Assembly (NCBI RefSeq): GCF_038592985.1
Contig: NZ_CP151951.1
Location: forward strand, 983,001-1,047,000
From: Paenibacillus sp. FSL R10-2782
GTDB taxonomy: Bacteria > Bacillota > Bacilli > Paenibacillales > Paenibacillaceae
Length of the DNA stretch: 64,000 nucleotides
Direction of reading: 5' to 3'
In this document: in pieces, positions 1 through 6,980 of the stretch
Numbering within the stretch: the stretch's first letter is position 1
Layout of the letters: each line of letters starts with the position of its first letter
Program-made: the position numbers and the translations under genes
The notes under the pieces: generated by a model
What the model saw: only the letters and a program-made list of their open reading frames with translations
Databases searched by the model: none
What the model was told of the DNA's origin: nothing

Positions 1-423
1 GGAATGGTTTACTGGAACAATAAATGGTATACTGTTGCATTTTGCCAACTAAGGAATGAGATCCGCAGCTTTCGGGCAGATCGGATTCTACAAATCAAGC
101 GTACTCAAATCATATTTAAGCGTCCCGAAGCTTTTTCGGCCCGTGAATTTTTTATGCAAAATCTGTTACCTGATTTAGTGGGCAAAGACGGGTTAATTTC
201 TTTAATTATCGGAGGCAGGTCAGAGGCATTGGATGACTTATGCCTGCATTGGTTTTTGGGGCATCATCTGAAAGAGCGGACATCAAATCAAGCAATCTTT
301 TTACTTGAAGAAAAATCAATTCATATATATGTCCCTTATTTTCTCCTATCCTACGGGAAATCCATTCAAGTAATCGAACCACAGAGTTTGAAGGAAAAAC
401 TTGTTGCGTTGCGTCGGAGCTAA
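1..423 (+). CDS. WYL-domain transcriptional regulator, C-terminal part (5' truncated by window edge)
   Basis: The reading frame is open from base 1 and ends at TAA 421-423, so only about the last 140 residues are present. The run WYTVAFCQLRNEIRSFRADR is the hallmark of a WYL ligand-sensing domain (the usual form is yLvaycxlRxexRxFrldRI). The remainder matches the WYL C-terminal extension found in DeoR-type HTH-WYL regulators. The N-terminal winged helix, expected before base 1, cannot be seen. A strong terminator follows directly, so it is the last gene of its transcript. The target is unknown; divergent or upstream neighbours lie outside the window. Confidence 0.75.
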   Translation, partial: GMVYWNNKWYTVAFCQLRNEIRSFRADRILQIKRTQIIFKRPEAFSAREFFMQNLLPDLVGKDGLISLIIGGRSEALDDLCLHWFLGHHLKERTSNQAIFLLEEKSIHIYVPYFLLSYGKSIQVIEPQSLKEKLVALRRS

Positions 424-441
424 TGGAATATTATCAACTTT

Positions 442-482
442 AATAGCTTCACTGACAGCAGATGTCAGTGAAGCTATTTTAT
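442..482 (+). terminator. Intrinsic terminator after WYL regulator
   Basis: Perfect 16-bp stem (AATAGCTTCACTGACA paired with its complement at 463-478) with a 5-nt loop, followed by a T-rich tract. It ends the transcript of the WYL regulator. Confidence 0.85.
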
Positions 483-502
483 AATGATGATAATCATTGA
501 TT
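483..502 (+). promoter_or_regulatory. Possible Fur/PerR-like box upstream of the DJ-1 gene
   Basis: AATGAT-GATA-ATCATT is a 6-4-6 inverted repeat. In another register TGATAATCATTGATT matches 11 of 15 positions of the Bacillus Fur consensus (TGATAATNATTATCA). It lies about 55 bp before the start codon at 557. The second half-site is poor, so a Fur-family role is only suggested. Confidence 0.35.
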
Positions 503-556
503 ACCGATGGATGGTTGGTATCACTTGATGAATTATAAAATAAGGAGAACTTGTAA

Positions 557-1183
557 ATGAATAATACGGTATACCTTTATGTGTTTGACACAATGTCAGA
601 CTGGGAAATAGGTTACTTAACTGCCGAACTGAACTCGGGAAGATATTTTAAAAAGGGGGTGGCCCCATCAAAAATAGTTACCGTGGGAATTGAAAAGACT
701 CCTGTAACTACAATGGGCGGATTAAAAATACTGCCTGACATCAAATTGGATGAGTGCAGCATTGAAAGCCCGGATACATTGATTTTACCCGGTGGAGATA
801 CATGGACAGAAACCATTCACCAACCCATCTTAAAAATCGTTGAGAGGTGTTTAAAGGAAGGTATATGGGTTGCAGCGATTTGTGGTGCTACAATAGGAAT
901 TGCCCAGACAGGATTGCTGAATTCACGTGGGCATACAAGCAATGATCTGGAATACCTTAAAATGATCTGTCCCACCTACACGGGCGAAAAGTATTACAAA
1001 ATGGAGTCTGTTGTAACTGATGGAAAACTGATCACTTCATCTGGAATAGCTCCGTTGGAATTTTCCGTACACGTCTTAAAAGCTCTGGGTGTATTTTCTT
1101 CAAAAACATTAGATGCCTGGTATAGTCTTAATAAGACTCAGGATTCTAAATATTTCTATGAGTTGATGAATTCAATCCAATGA
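557..1183 (+). CDS. DJ-1/PfpI family protein (type 1 glutamine amidotransferase-like)
   Basis: 208 residues, the usual single-domain size. The nucleophile-elbow cysteine is Cys109 in VAAICGATIGIA, and the conserved acidic partner is Glu17 in SDWEIGY, as in the DJ-1 superfamily. RGHTSND (His126) completes the pocket. It most resembles the Bacillus YoaZ/YdeA group, which are cytosolic stress-related hydrolase, deglycase or chaperone-like proteins; the actual substrate cannot be read from sequence. AAGGAGA sits 8 nt before ATG. A VOC-family gene follows after 51 bp and may be cotranscribed. The upstream Fur-like inverted repeat hints at metal or peroxide control, with low certainty. Confidence 0.8.
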   Translation: MNNTVYLYVFDTMSDWEIGYLTAELNSGRYFKKGVAPSKIVTVGIEKTPVTTMGGLKILPDIKLDECSIESPDTLILPGGDTWTETIHQPILKIVERCLKEGIWVAAICGATIGIAQTGLLNSRGHTSNDLEYLKMICPTYTGEKYYKMESVVTDGKLITSSGIAPLEFSVHVLKALGVFSSKTLDAWYSLNKTQDSKYFYELMNSIQ

Positions 1184-1234
1184 AGGTATAAGCATAAAAT
1201 TGATATGTTATGATCATTTAAAGGAGGAGTAAAA

Positions 1235-1759
1235 ATGACTGAAAGCAGAGAATATATGGGGGTATCAGGTAAATATACAAAGAATGGAACGCCCAACGGC
1301 TGTACATCTATTACCCCATTTATAACAGTGAAGAATCCTTCTGAGGCAATAGAGTTCTATAAAACTGTTTTCAATGTAAGGGTTAAAAATATTATTGAAT
1401 ATCCTGATGGAAATGGGGATAAAATGATTGCTCATGCGGAATTAGATTTTGGAAATGGTTTTTTGCAGCTAGGAGCAGCGAATCCGGCATATAAATTGGT
1501 CTTGCCGCCAGATGAAGACAATGCGTGTTATTCTTTAGGAATTTACGTAATGAATGTTGATCAGGTACTTGAAAATGCGGTAGCAAGAGGAGCAAAAGTA
1601 AGGGAACCGGTTATTAGCTTTGTTTCAGGTGATCGATTCGCAAGTATATTGGATCCTTTTGGAGTAAGATGGTCTATTATGACTAGGATTGAGGATTTGT
1701 CAGAAGAAGAAAGTAGTCAGAGGGTTGCTGAATGGGCCAAAAGCTTTAGTGGAGAATAA
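1235..1759 (+). CDS. VOC family protein (glyoxalase/PhnB-like)
   Basis: 174 residues. ITPFITVKNPSEAIEFYKTV is the classic first beta-alpha-beta-beta-beta unit of the vicinal oxygen chelate fold. The second unit ends in ASILDPFGVRWSIMTR, close to PhnB-type (DPFGHRW) proteins. Such proteins are usually cytoplasmic, may bind a metal, and range from glyoxalases to resistance proteins and enzymes of unknown substrate. Here the substrate is not predictable. AAAGGAGGAG precedes ATG. It probably shares a transcript with the DJ-1-family gene, a pairing that would suit detoxification of reactive carbonyls (inference). Confidence 0.78.
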   Translation: MTESREYMGVSGKYTKNGTPNGCTSITPFITVKNPSEAIEFYKTVFNVRVKNIIEYPDGNGDKMIAHAELDFGNGFLQLGAANPAYKLVLPPDEDNACYSLGIYVMNVDQVLENAVARGAKVREPVISFVSGDRFASILDPFGVRWSIMTRIEDLSEEESSQRVAEWAKSFSGE

Positions 1760-2177
1760 ATGCAATAACTGTCTTAATAAAAAGTGTTAAATTTTGAAGG
1801 TTGAAAAAACAATCCTTCGAAAATATATCGTGTCGCCAAGGGGCTACCAGCTTCATACGGCATCATGATCACCGCCACAAGGAATGTGGAGAGCATCGCA
1901 CGTTTGGTATATAAGGGTGTAGAGTGAGTAGAGGGGTTCGTTGGGGACGAAAAGAGGGCGTGAGCTATTCACGTCCTCTTTTTTATGTTTATAAGATGGT
2001 TCGAGATATGAAGAAGACCTGCAAGTATGTTATATTTAACAAACGGCAATCATGATGAACATCAAATGTTTAGTAAAGTCACAGAGTTGAAGAACAGGTG
2101 AACAAAGCGTTCTGATGGTGGAACCGTTATAGGATCGAATATAGATTGACTCAGATATAGAAAAGGATGAGATTAAT
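1760..2177 (+). other. Gene-poor stretch with a possible short gene remnant and a terminator
   Basis: Bases about 1813-1929 read through as roughly 40 codons ending GLPASYGIMITATRNVESIA...YKGVE-stop, without a start codon or RBS. This looks like the tail of a lost gene, family not recognised. It is followed by the terminator at 1952-1985. From 1986 to the RBS at 2163 I see no gene. Confidence 0.3.
1952..1985 (+). terminator. Intrinsic terminator
   Basis: AGAGGGCGTGA / TTCACGTCCTCT stem with a short loop and a run of six T. It closes the transcript of the VOC gene or of the remnant after it. Confidence 0.75.
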
Positions 2178-2621
2178 TTGGAAAACAACGAAACTCAACA
2201 GGAATTTACAGAAGTATATGAGCAGCTTAAAGTAGCCGTAAACCGAACCTCCGATTGGAAAGCGCGTCTAGCTGCGGTGAATGATTTGAGTGCATGGAAG
2301 AACCAGCAGACGATTGACGTGCTGACCCACCGATTGAATAATGATACGGTATATGCTGTTCAGGAAGCCGCTTACCGCAAGCTTCAGGAATGGGGCGAGA
2401 ATGTACAGCCGCCTGTTCGCAAAGAGGGTGAGCTTGTTAAGGGCTTGACGAAGATCCTGGTACGGATTAAAAAAAGCCTGCCAGCCGACCATACCTATAC
2501 CGATTTTCGGGAGAAGCTGCACAAGATGAGAGTCGATATTTTTGACATCTATGAAGGTGACAAGGGTGCTGAGTTTGATCAGTGGCTGGAGCAAAAATGG
2601 GCTTCGTTATCCACAAGATAA
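2178..2621 (+). CDS. HEAT-repeat domain protein
   Basis: 147 residues, starting at TTG 2178 with RBS AGGATGAG 8 nt upstream. Residues about 15-80 carry two HEAT-like helical hairpins: the first around DWKARLAAVNDLSAWKN, the second around NDTVYAVQEAAYRKLQEWG. The C-terminal half is lysine-rich and probably helical. No catalytic motif is visible, so a protein-binding scaffold role is the most that can be said. Similar short HEAT proteins are common, uncharacterised orphans in Paenibacillus and Bacillus. It is a single-gene unit with its own terminator. Confidence 0.65.
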   Translation: MENNETQQEFTEVYEQLKVAVNRTSDWKARLAAVNDLSAWKNQQTIDVLTHRLNNDTVYAVQEAAYRKLQEWGENVQPPVRKEGELVKGLTKILVRIKKSLPADHTYTDFREKLHKMRVDIFDIYEGDKGAEFDQWLEQKWASLSTR

Positions 2622-2675
2622 TGTCGGAATCCTACAACTGAATGTATTTTAAGGATTGTTACTGGTAATGCAGAC

Positions 2676-2721
2676 AAAACCTTAACAGGGATAAGGGGGT
2701 ATCTTTGTTAAGGTTTTTTTT
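2676..2721 (+). terminator. Intrinsic terminator after HEAT protein
   Basis: 12-bp stem AAAACCTTAACA / TGTTAAGGTTTT followed by further T residues. Confidence 0.85.
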
Positions 2722-3294
2722 ACTTATGATATTGGGAGTTGGTATGTTTGTATCTTTTCCTCGTTTGTGTGATTTTTAATGTGTTACATCTTTTTTAATT
2801 GCCGAATTTCTTTGAAATATGGGTCACATTCATTGGAGAATTGCTCAAGTATGTGAAAGATACAAACCCATAAAATTTCTATTCTATAACGTTAAAGGAA
2901 TACTTTTTGAGCAAGCTATGAAATACATATCAGGAATGCAAAGAAAGCAACTAAGAATTATCTGTAGATAAATTGTAGGAAATTGATCATTTTTGATGGG
3001 GCAATAGTGAAGTTTGTCGTTGATAAACACATTTTCGTGAAATATATTAACTCTAAGCGTGGTCATAGTGAATAAGCTGTTGCAACGACAAATTTGGTCC
3101 TCTATTTTTTACCATTATTATTTAACCATTGTCTAATTAACAAATGTTGATTTTCCGTTTTTTTTGTCATACAATTCTTTCATTGCTACAGGGTCGGACT
3201 CAGGAACAGCAAGGCTTGATTCATAATTGGACGTGATTTCCTTGTACGCACTCGGATGATAAGTATCAGTATATTGGCAAAATCAGCATCAAGG
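2722..3294. other. A+T-rich intergenic region, no supported gene
   Basis: About 570 bp without a credible gene. Short open frames exist on both strands (for example a 60-codon frame at 2884-3066 minus and about 50 codons from about 2819 plus), but none has an RBS or recognisable sequence. No T-box, SAM or lysine riboswitch core was found in front of the downstream permease. Confidence 0.5.
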
Positions 3295-3336
3295 CAGCCT
3301 GATATCTCGATATCCTTTTTGGGATAGAGGCTGTTT
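3295..3336 (+). promoter_or_regulatory. Leader hairpin with short T tract upstream of amino-acid permease
   Basis: CAGCCT (3295-3300) pairs with AGGCTG (3328-3333). Internal GATATC/GGGATAG segments extend the stem, and it is followed by TTTT. It sits about 50 bp before the permease start and could act as an attenuator or as a processed leader structure. No known riboswitch is recognised. Confidence 0.3.
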
Positions 3337-3385
3337 TCCATATCTTTCAGTTTGATGATGAACATATACGAAGGGGAGCGTTTTT

Positions 3386-4765
3386 TTGGAATCGAAACAA
3401 TTAACGAGAGGGCTAAAGCCACGGCATGTTGAGCTAATTGCGCTTGGGGGCACCATTGGCGTTGGCTTGTTTATGGGGTCGGCAAGTACGATAAAATGGG
3501 CGGGACCTTCTGTGCTGCTGGCCTATCTCTTAGCAGGGATTATTATGTTTTTTGTCATGCGGATCATGGGAGAAATGCTGATTCTCGAACCGGTGACAGG
3601 CTCATTCGCTACTTTTGCTCATAAATATATCAGCCCTTTGGCCGGTTTTTTGACCGCTTGGAGCTATTGGTTCTTATGGGTCACTGTAGGGATGGCGGAG
3701 GTTACTGCGATTGGAGTGTACGTAGGCTATTGGTTCCCTGACATTCCGCAATGGCTACCAGCCTTGGCAGGTGTCATCATTATTGCGTTAGCCAATTTGG
3801 CGGCTGTGAAATTTTATGGAGAATTTGAATTTTGGTTTGCCATGATTAAGATTGTTGCCATTATCTTTATGCTGATTGTTGGTACGGGCATGATCTTCTT
3901 TGGACTAGGTAACGGTGGGCAACCGATTGGTCTCTCCAATCTGTACAGCCATGGCGGTTTTTTTGCAGGTGGTTTAAAAGGGTTTCTATTTGCGCTCTGT
4001 ATTGTAACGGCCGCTTATCAAGGTATAGAGATGGTTGGCATTACGGCGGGTGAAGCAGAAAATCCGAAAATGACGCTGCGGAAAGCTATTAAAAATATCA
4101 TCTGGCGTATTCTGATTTTTTACGTGGGTGCGATCTTTGTTATTGTTACGATCTATCCTTGGAACCAAATTGGCGAGATCGGCAGTCCTTTCGTTCTAAC
4201 CTTTGCCAAAGTTGGGATTGTGGCCGCTGCGGGTATCATCAATTTCGTTGTTCTCACAGCCGCGATGTCAGGTTGTAACAGCGGGATTTACAGTGCGGGA
4301 AGAATGCTATATACATTGTCTAAAAACGGACAGGCCCCCAAGTTTTTTGGGAAAGTATCCAAAAGCGGTGTTCCCAGAAATAGTATTATTGCGACCATTT
4401 CCTTGCTGCTAGTGGGTGTTCTGTTTAATTACTTAATCCCCGACTCCAAACTGTTCCTGTATATTTATAGCGCCAGTGTTCTTCCAGGCATGGTACCGTG
4501 GTTTGCAATGGCGATCAGCCAATTTAATTTCAGAAAAAAGTGGAAGAATGAAATGGAAGATCATCCCTTCAAGTCTCGTTTTTTCCCGATCAGCAACTAC
4601 ATCACCATTATCTTCTTGTCCCTGGTGATCGTTGGAATGTGGTTCAATCCAGACACACGTACGTCACTGATTGTCGGAGCATCATTCATGGCAATCGTCA
4701 TTGTGGGCTATTTTGTCTTTGGCATAGGAAAGCGGCAGAGAATTGAAGAATCAGATGAGAAATAG
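3386..4765 (+). CDS. Amino-acid permease, APC superfamily (AapA/YtnA/CycA type)
   Basis: 459 residues with about 12 predicted membrane helices. Start TTG 3386 with RBS AAGGGGAG 7 nt upstream. The N-terminus has the AAT-family motif [18 protein letters not shown] in TM1, which unwinds around the substrate amino group. [17 protein letters not shown] after TM6 is the family-typical cytoplasmic loop. The fold is a proton- or substrate-coupled importer in the cell membrane. By similarity to Bacillus AapA/YtnA and E. coli CycA the likely substrates are small neutral amino acids such as alanine, serine or glycine; specificity is inferred. It is a monocistronic unit between a long leader and a strong terminator. 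Confidence 0.88.
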   Translation: MESKQLTRGLKPRHVELIALGGTIGVGLFMGSASTIKWAGPSVLLAYLLAGIIMFFVMRIMGEMLILEPVTGSFATFAHKYISPLAGFLTAWSYWFLWVTVGMAEVTAIGVYVGYWFPDIPQWLPALAGVIIIALANLAAVKFYGEFEFWFAMIKIVAIIFMLIVGTGMIFFGLGNGGQPIGLSNLYSHGGFFAGGLKGFLFALCIVTAAYQGIEMVGITAGEAENPKMTLRKAIKNIIWRILIFYVGAIFVIVTIYPWNQIGEIGSPFVLTFAKVGIVAAAGIINFVVLTAAMSGCNSGIYSAGRMLYTLSKNGQAPKFFGKVSKSGVPRNSIIATISLLLVGVLFNYLIPDSKLFLYIYSASVLPGMVPWFAMAISQFNFRKKWKNEMEDHPFKSRFFPISNYITIIFLSLVIVGMWFNPDTRTSLIVGASFMAIVIVGYFVFGIGKRQRIEESDEK

Positions 4766-4790
4766 AAGGCTTCTAAAATGCAGAGATCAC

Positions 4791-4837
4791 GCCGAGCGAG
4801 ATTCAGGGTACTCCCTGAGTTCGCTCGGTTTTTCTTT
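4791..4837 (+). terminator. Intrinsic terminator after permease
   Basis: Long stem beginning CCGAGCGA and closing TCGCTCGG, with inner TTCAGGG/CCCTGA pairing, a four-base TACT loop and a T tract. Confidence 0.9.
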
Positions 4838-4878
4838 TGCCAAGGTAAAAGAAACTTATTCGGAAACGGAAAAACGGC

Positions 4879-5616
4879 TCAAGCTTTAACCCTATACCAA
4901 TACGTATAAACTTCCGAGTATCCTAGTTTGTCATACAGCCGTTGTGCAGGTTTATTATCGGCTGCAACGGCTAAATAGCTGTGTTTGGCCCCATGCTCTT
5001 GTCCCCATTGGAGCAAATGTAATATCATTTGTTCCCCGAAGCCCTGATTTCTGTGATTTAAATCGGTCACAATATCGTACAGACCTAGATACTCTCTTTC
5101 GATAATTCCAAGACCGCAAGCAATAACTTGATTGTTGTCATAAAGCGAGATAAACCCTTTCTTCGTTATGATATTAGATAACATACGTTCCATGATACCC
5201 TTATGATGATCTTCCACACGATTAAGTCTGCAAAAATGCTCTACCCATTCTTCATTCATATGTTCATCTATTTTTACCGAATTTAGTTGGGGGCTGCTTA
5301 GGTTATCCAGCTTCAAGGTTTGAACACTCGTCGGGTCAATGAGGGAATAGCCCTTCTCCTCTAAAATGCGATCTAAATGCTCAGGATGGATAAAGGGAGT
5401 GACTTTATAGGTTGCGGGCAAGTTACGATCTGAAAATAAGTTCTCACACTCTTCAATTTTATGATCGAGGTCAAAGGTTGAATAATGAATCGGGTTAATC
5501 GAGTTGGCACGTTTGGTGTAACCATCTGCAAAGCGTAAAATCCATCCATCGTAAAGTAAAGTGGACAGGGGCTGCCAGTTGTTCAAGGATAGCTCTTCAA
5601 TCATTTTAAGGTTCAT
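4879..5616 (-). CDS. GNAT family N-acetyltransferase
   Basis: 245 residues. I place the start at ATG 5614-5616, because GGAGG lies 6 nt upstream; the longer open frame adds a hydrophobic stretch with no RBS. The N-terminal half, with WQPLSTLLYDGWILRFADGY, is typical of GNATs with an extra N-terminal domain. The C-terminal half has the acetyl-CoA site: IVTDLNHRNQGFGEQMILHL (the R/QxxGxG/A motif) and AADNKPAQRLYDKLGYSEV. The acceptor substrate is unknown. It is encoded alone and convergent with the permease. Confidence 0.82.
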   Translation of the reverse strand: MNLKMIEELSLNNWQPLSTLLYDGWILRFADGYTKRANSINPIHYSTFDLDHKIEECENLFSDRNLPATYKVTPFIHPEHLDRILEEKGYSLIDPTSVQTLKLDNLSSPQLNSVKIDEHMNEEWVEHFCRLNRVEDHHKGIMERMLSNIITKKGFISLYDNNQVIACGLGIIEREYLGLYDIVTDLNHRNQGFGEQMILHLLQWGQEHGAKHSYLAVAADNKPAQRLYDKLGYSEVYTYWYRVKA

Positions 5617-5832
5617 AGGTATCCTCCATATAAATGAATAATAATACATACAAACGAATAATAAACCAAAGATAAATAGAAAGAAAGCACTAATTTTATT
5701 TAGGCCAAGCCAATATACAAAGGGCATAAATTATCTATATTTTCTTCTAAATTTTAACTGTTAATAGAATTTTAGAGAAGCTATAATTTTATTAAATAAT
5801 TGGAGTGCAAATGGAGAGGGGTTAAGGGGAAG

Positions 5833-6531
5833 ATGTTGAAAAAATGGTCATTGCTCTTGATGTTAGCCTTGCTAGTAGTAGCATCATTGGGCTGGAACGG
5901 CGGGGTATCTTACGCAGCTACCACAGAATATACTTGGGACAAGTACAAGGGTACTGAGGTGAAGACATATAGATTGACTGTAGTACCTGGAAGAATAGAG
6001 TATATGGATCAGGAAAGGTTTTTTGCCGCTTTAAGCCAAACCCCAAATGTGTATGGAGATTTTAGCGGCTATAAAACGGGGAAAACAACTGGAGTTGTAA
6101 CCGAAAGCATAACGGATGCGGTTTACAAATTTACAGTTACTGATTTTCTTCGCGATCAAGAGCCTGAGGTTGTAGAGTATATCAATCCCAGAGGTGGAAT
6201 TCCTCATAGATGGAATGGAACTAGTGATATTCGAATTTTTATGAGAGGGTCAGAAGCGACTTCTTTGTCTGAGTTGTTTTATGAGGGGACACCAAGTGAA
6301 GGACGCTTTCAATTTAATCCTGACGATATATATTTAGTTACATTCTGGTCCAGTACCGTAAGGCCTATCAGTGGTATGTCTGCTGAAGCGCTAATAGAGG
6401 AAGGACCTCACACGTTTATAAATCGGGAGCTTGTAGGTCAAGTAACAAGCGAAGATCCTGCAGCTTATCCACAAGATGGGATTTCAGAGAGTTACTATTA
6501 TGTTTATCAAGGTGCTACTACAAAAGAATAA
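5833..6531 (+). CDS. Secreted protein of unknown function
   Basis: 232 residues from ATG 5833 (AGGGG just upstream; an in-frame TTG at 5800 is less likely). The first about 30 residues form a signal peptide: a Lys-Lys start, a hydrophobic core LLLMLALLVVASLGW, then a cleavage site around SYAATT. The mature part is soluble-looking, mixed alpha/beta, with no repeats, cysteines or motif that I recognise. It contains YRLTVVPGRIEYMDQERFFA near the N-terminus and a Tyr-rich C-terminus (ESYYYVYQGA). No function is assigned. A terminator lies 65 bp downstream. Confidence 0.6.
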   Translation: MLKKWSLLLMLALLVVASLGWNGGVSYAATTEYTWDKYKGTEVKTYRLTVVPGRIEYMDQERFFAALSQTPNVYGDFSGYKTGKTTGVVTESITDAVYKFTVTDFLRDQEPEVVEYINPRGGIPHRWNGTSDIRIFMRGSEATSLSELFYEGTPSEGRFQFNPDDIYLVTFWSSTVRPISGMSAEALIEEGPHTFINRELVGQVTSEDPAAYPQDGISESYYYVYQGATTKE

Positions 6532-6596
6532 CCCAGATGATATAGGATGGCTAATAAGTGATCTAAATAAGTAAGTGAGTGTGATCTGCAATAGTA

Positions 6597-6648
6597 GAGA
6601 TAACATAGTGTATACCCATCCGGGACTATATACATGATGTTATCTTTT
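6597..6648 (+). terminator. Intrinsic terminator after secreted protein
   Basis: GATAACATAGTGTATA pairs, with two mismatches, to TATACATGATGTTATC across a loop of about 15 nt, and is followed by six T. Confidence 0.7.
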
Positions 6649-6980
6649 TTATTTCTACGCTGGCAATGAGAACATACATTGATGGAAGGAAAGGGTTGGA
6701 AATTTGATTTCCAATGAAAACCATTTTAAATGATCGGGATATATGGCTTTAAAATAATGACGATTTAACGGATAATACAACATACCAAAAGCGACTTTTT
6801 TTACTGTCTTTATTCAAACCTAGGGAGATTATTCCGATAATTCAAGTATATACAGTTTGGTGTCACTGGTTATGAAAATTCGTTTGAAAACAAAAGAGAA
6901 AATTTTCACAAATGAAAAGGAGTACAGGGGGAAGTGATCTGGTATTACTTCATAAAGGAGGGGAAATGCTCTAGAATCTT
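6649..6980 (+). other. Intergenic leader of the SLH protein gene
   Basis: About 330 bp with no gene. The strong RBS AAGGAGGGG (about 6955-6963) is followed by ATG CTC TAG at 6966-6974, a two-codon frame, and only then by the SLH start ATG 6981. All are in the same frame, so the TAG is an in-frame stop just ahead of the used start. Confidence 0.5.

Noticed and set aside
3060..3385. T-box or lysine riboswitch in front of the amino-acid permease
   Set aside because: No AGGGTGGNACCGCG T-box sequence and no ordered L-box elements; only a single hairpin is visible.
5617..5727. N-terminal hydrophobic extension of the GNAT protein
   Set aside because: The GGAGG site supports ATG 5614-5616; the extension has no RBS and would be an unusual membrane anchor for this family.
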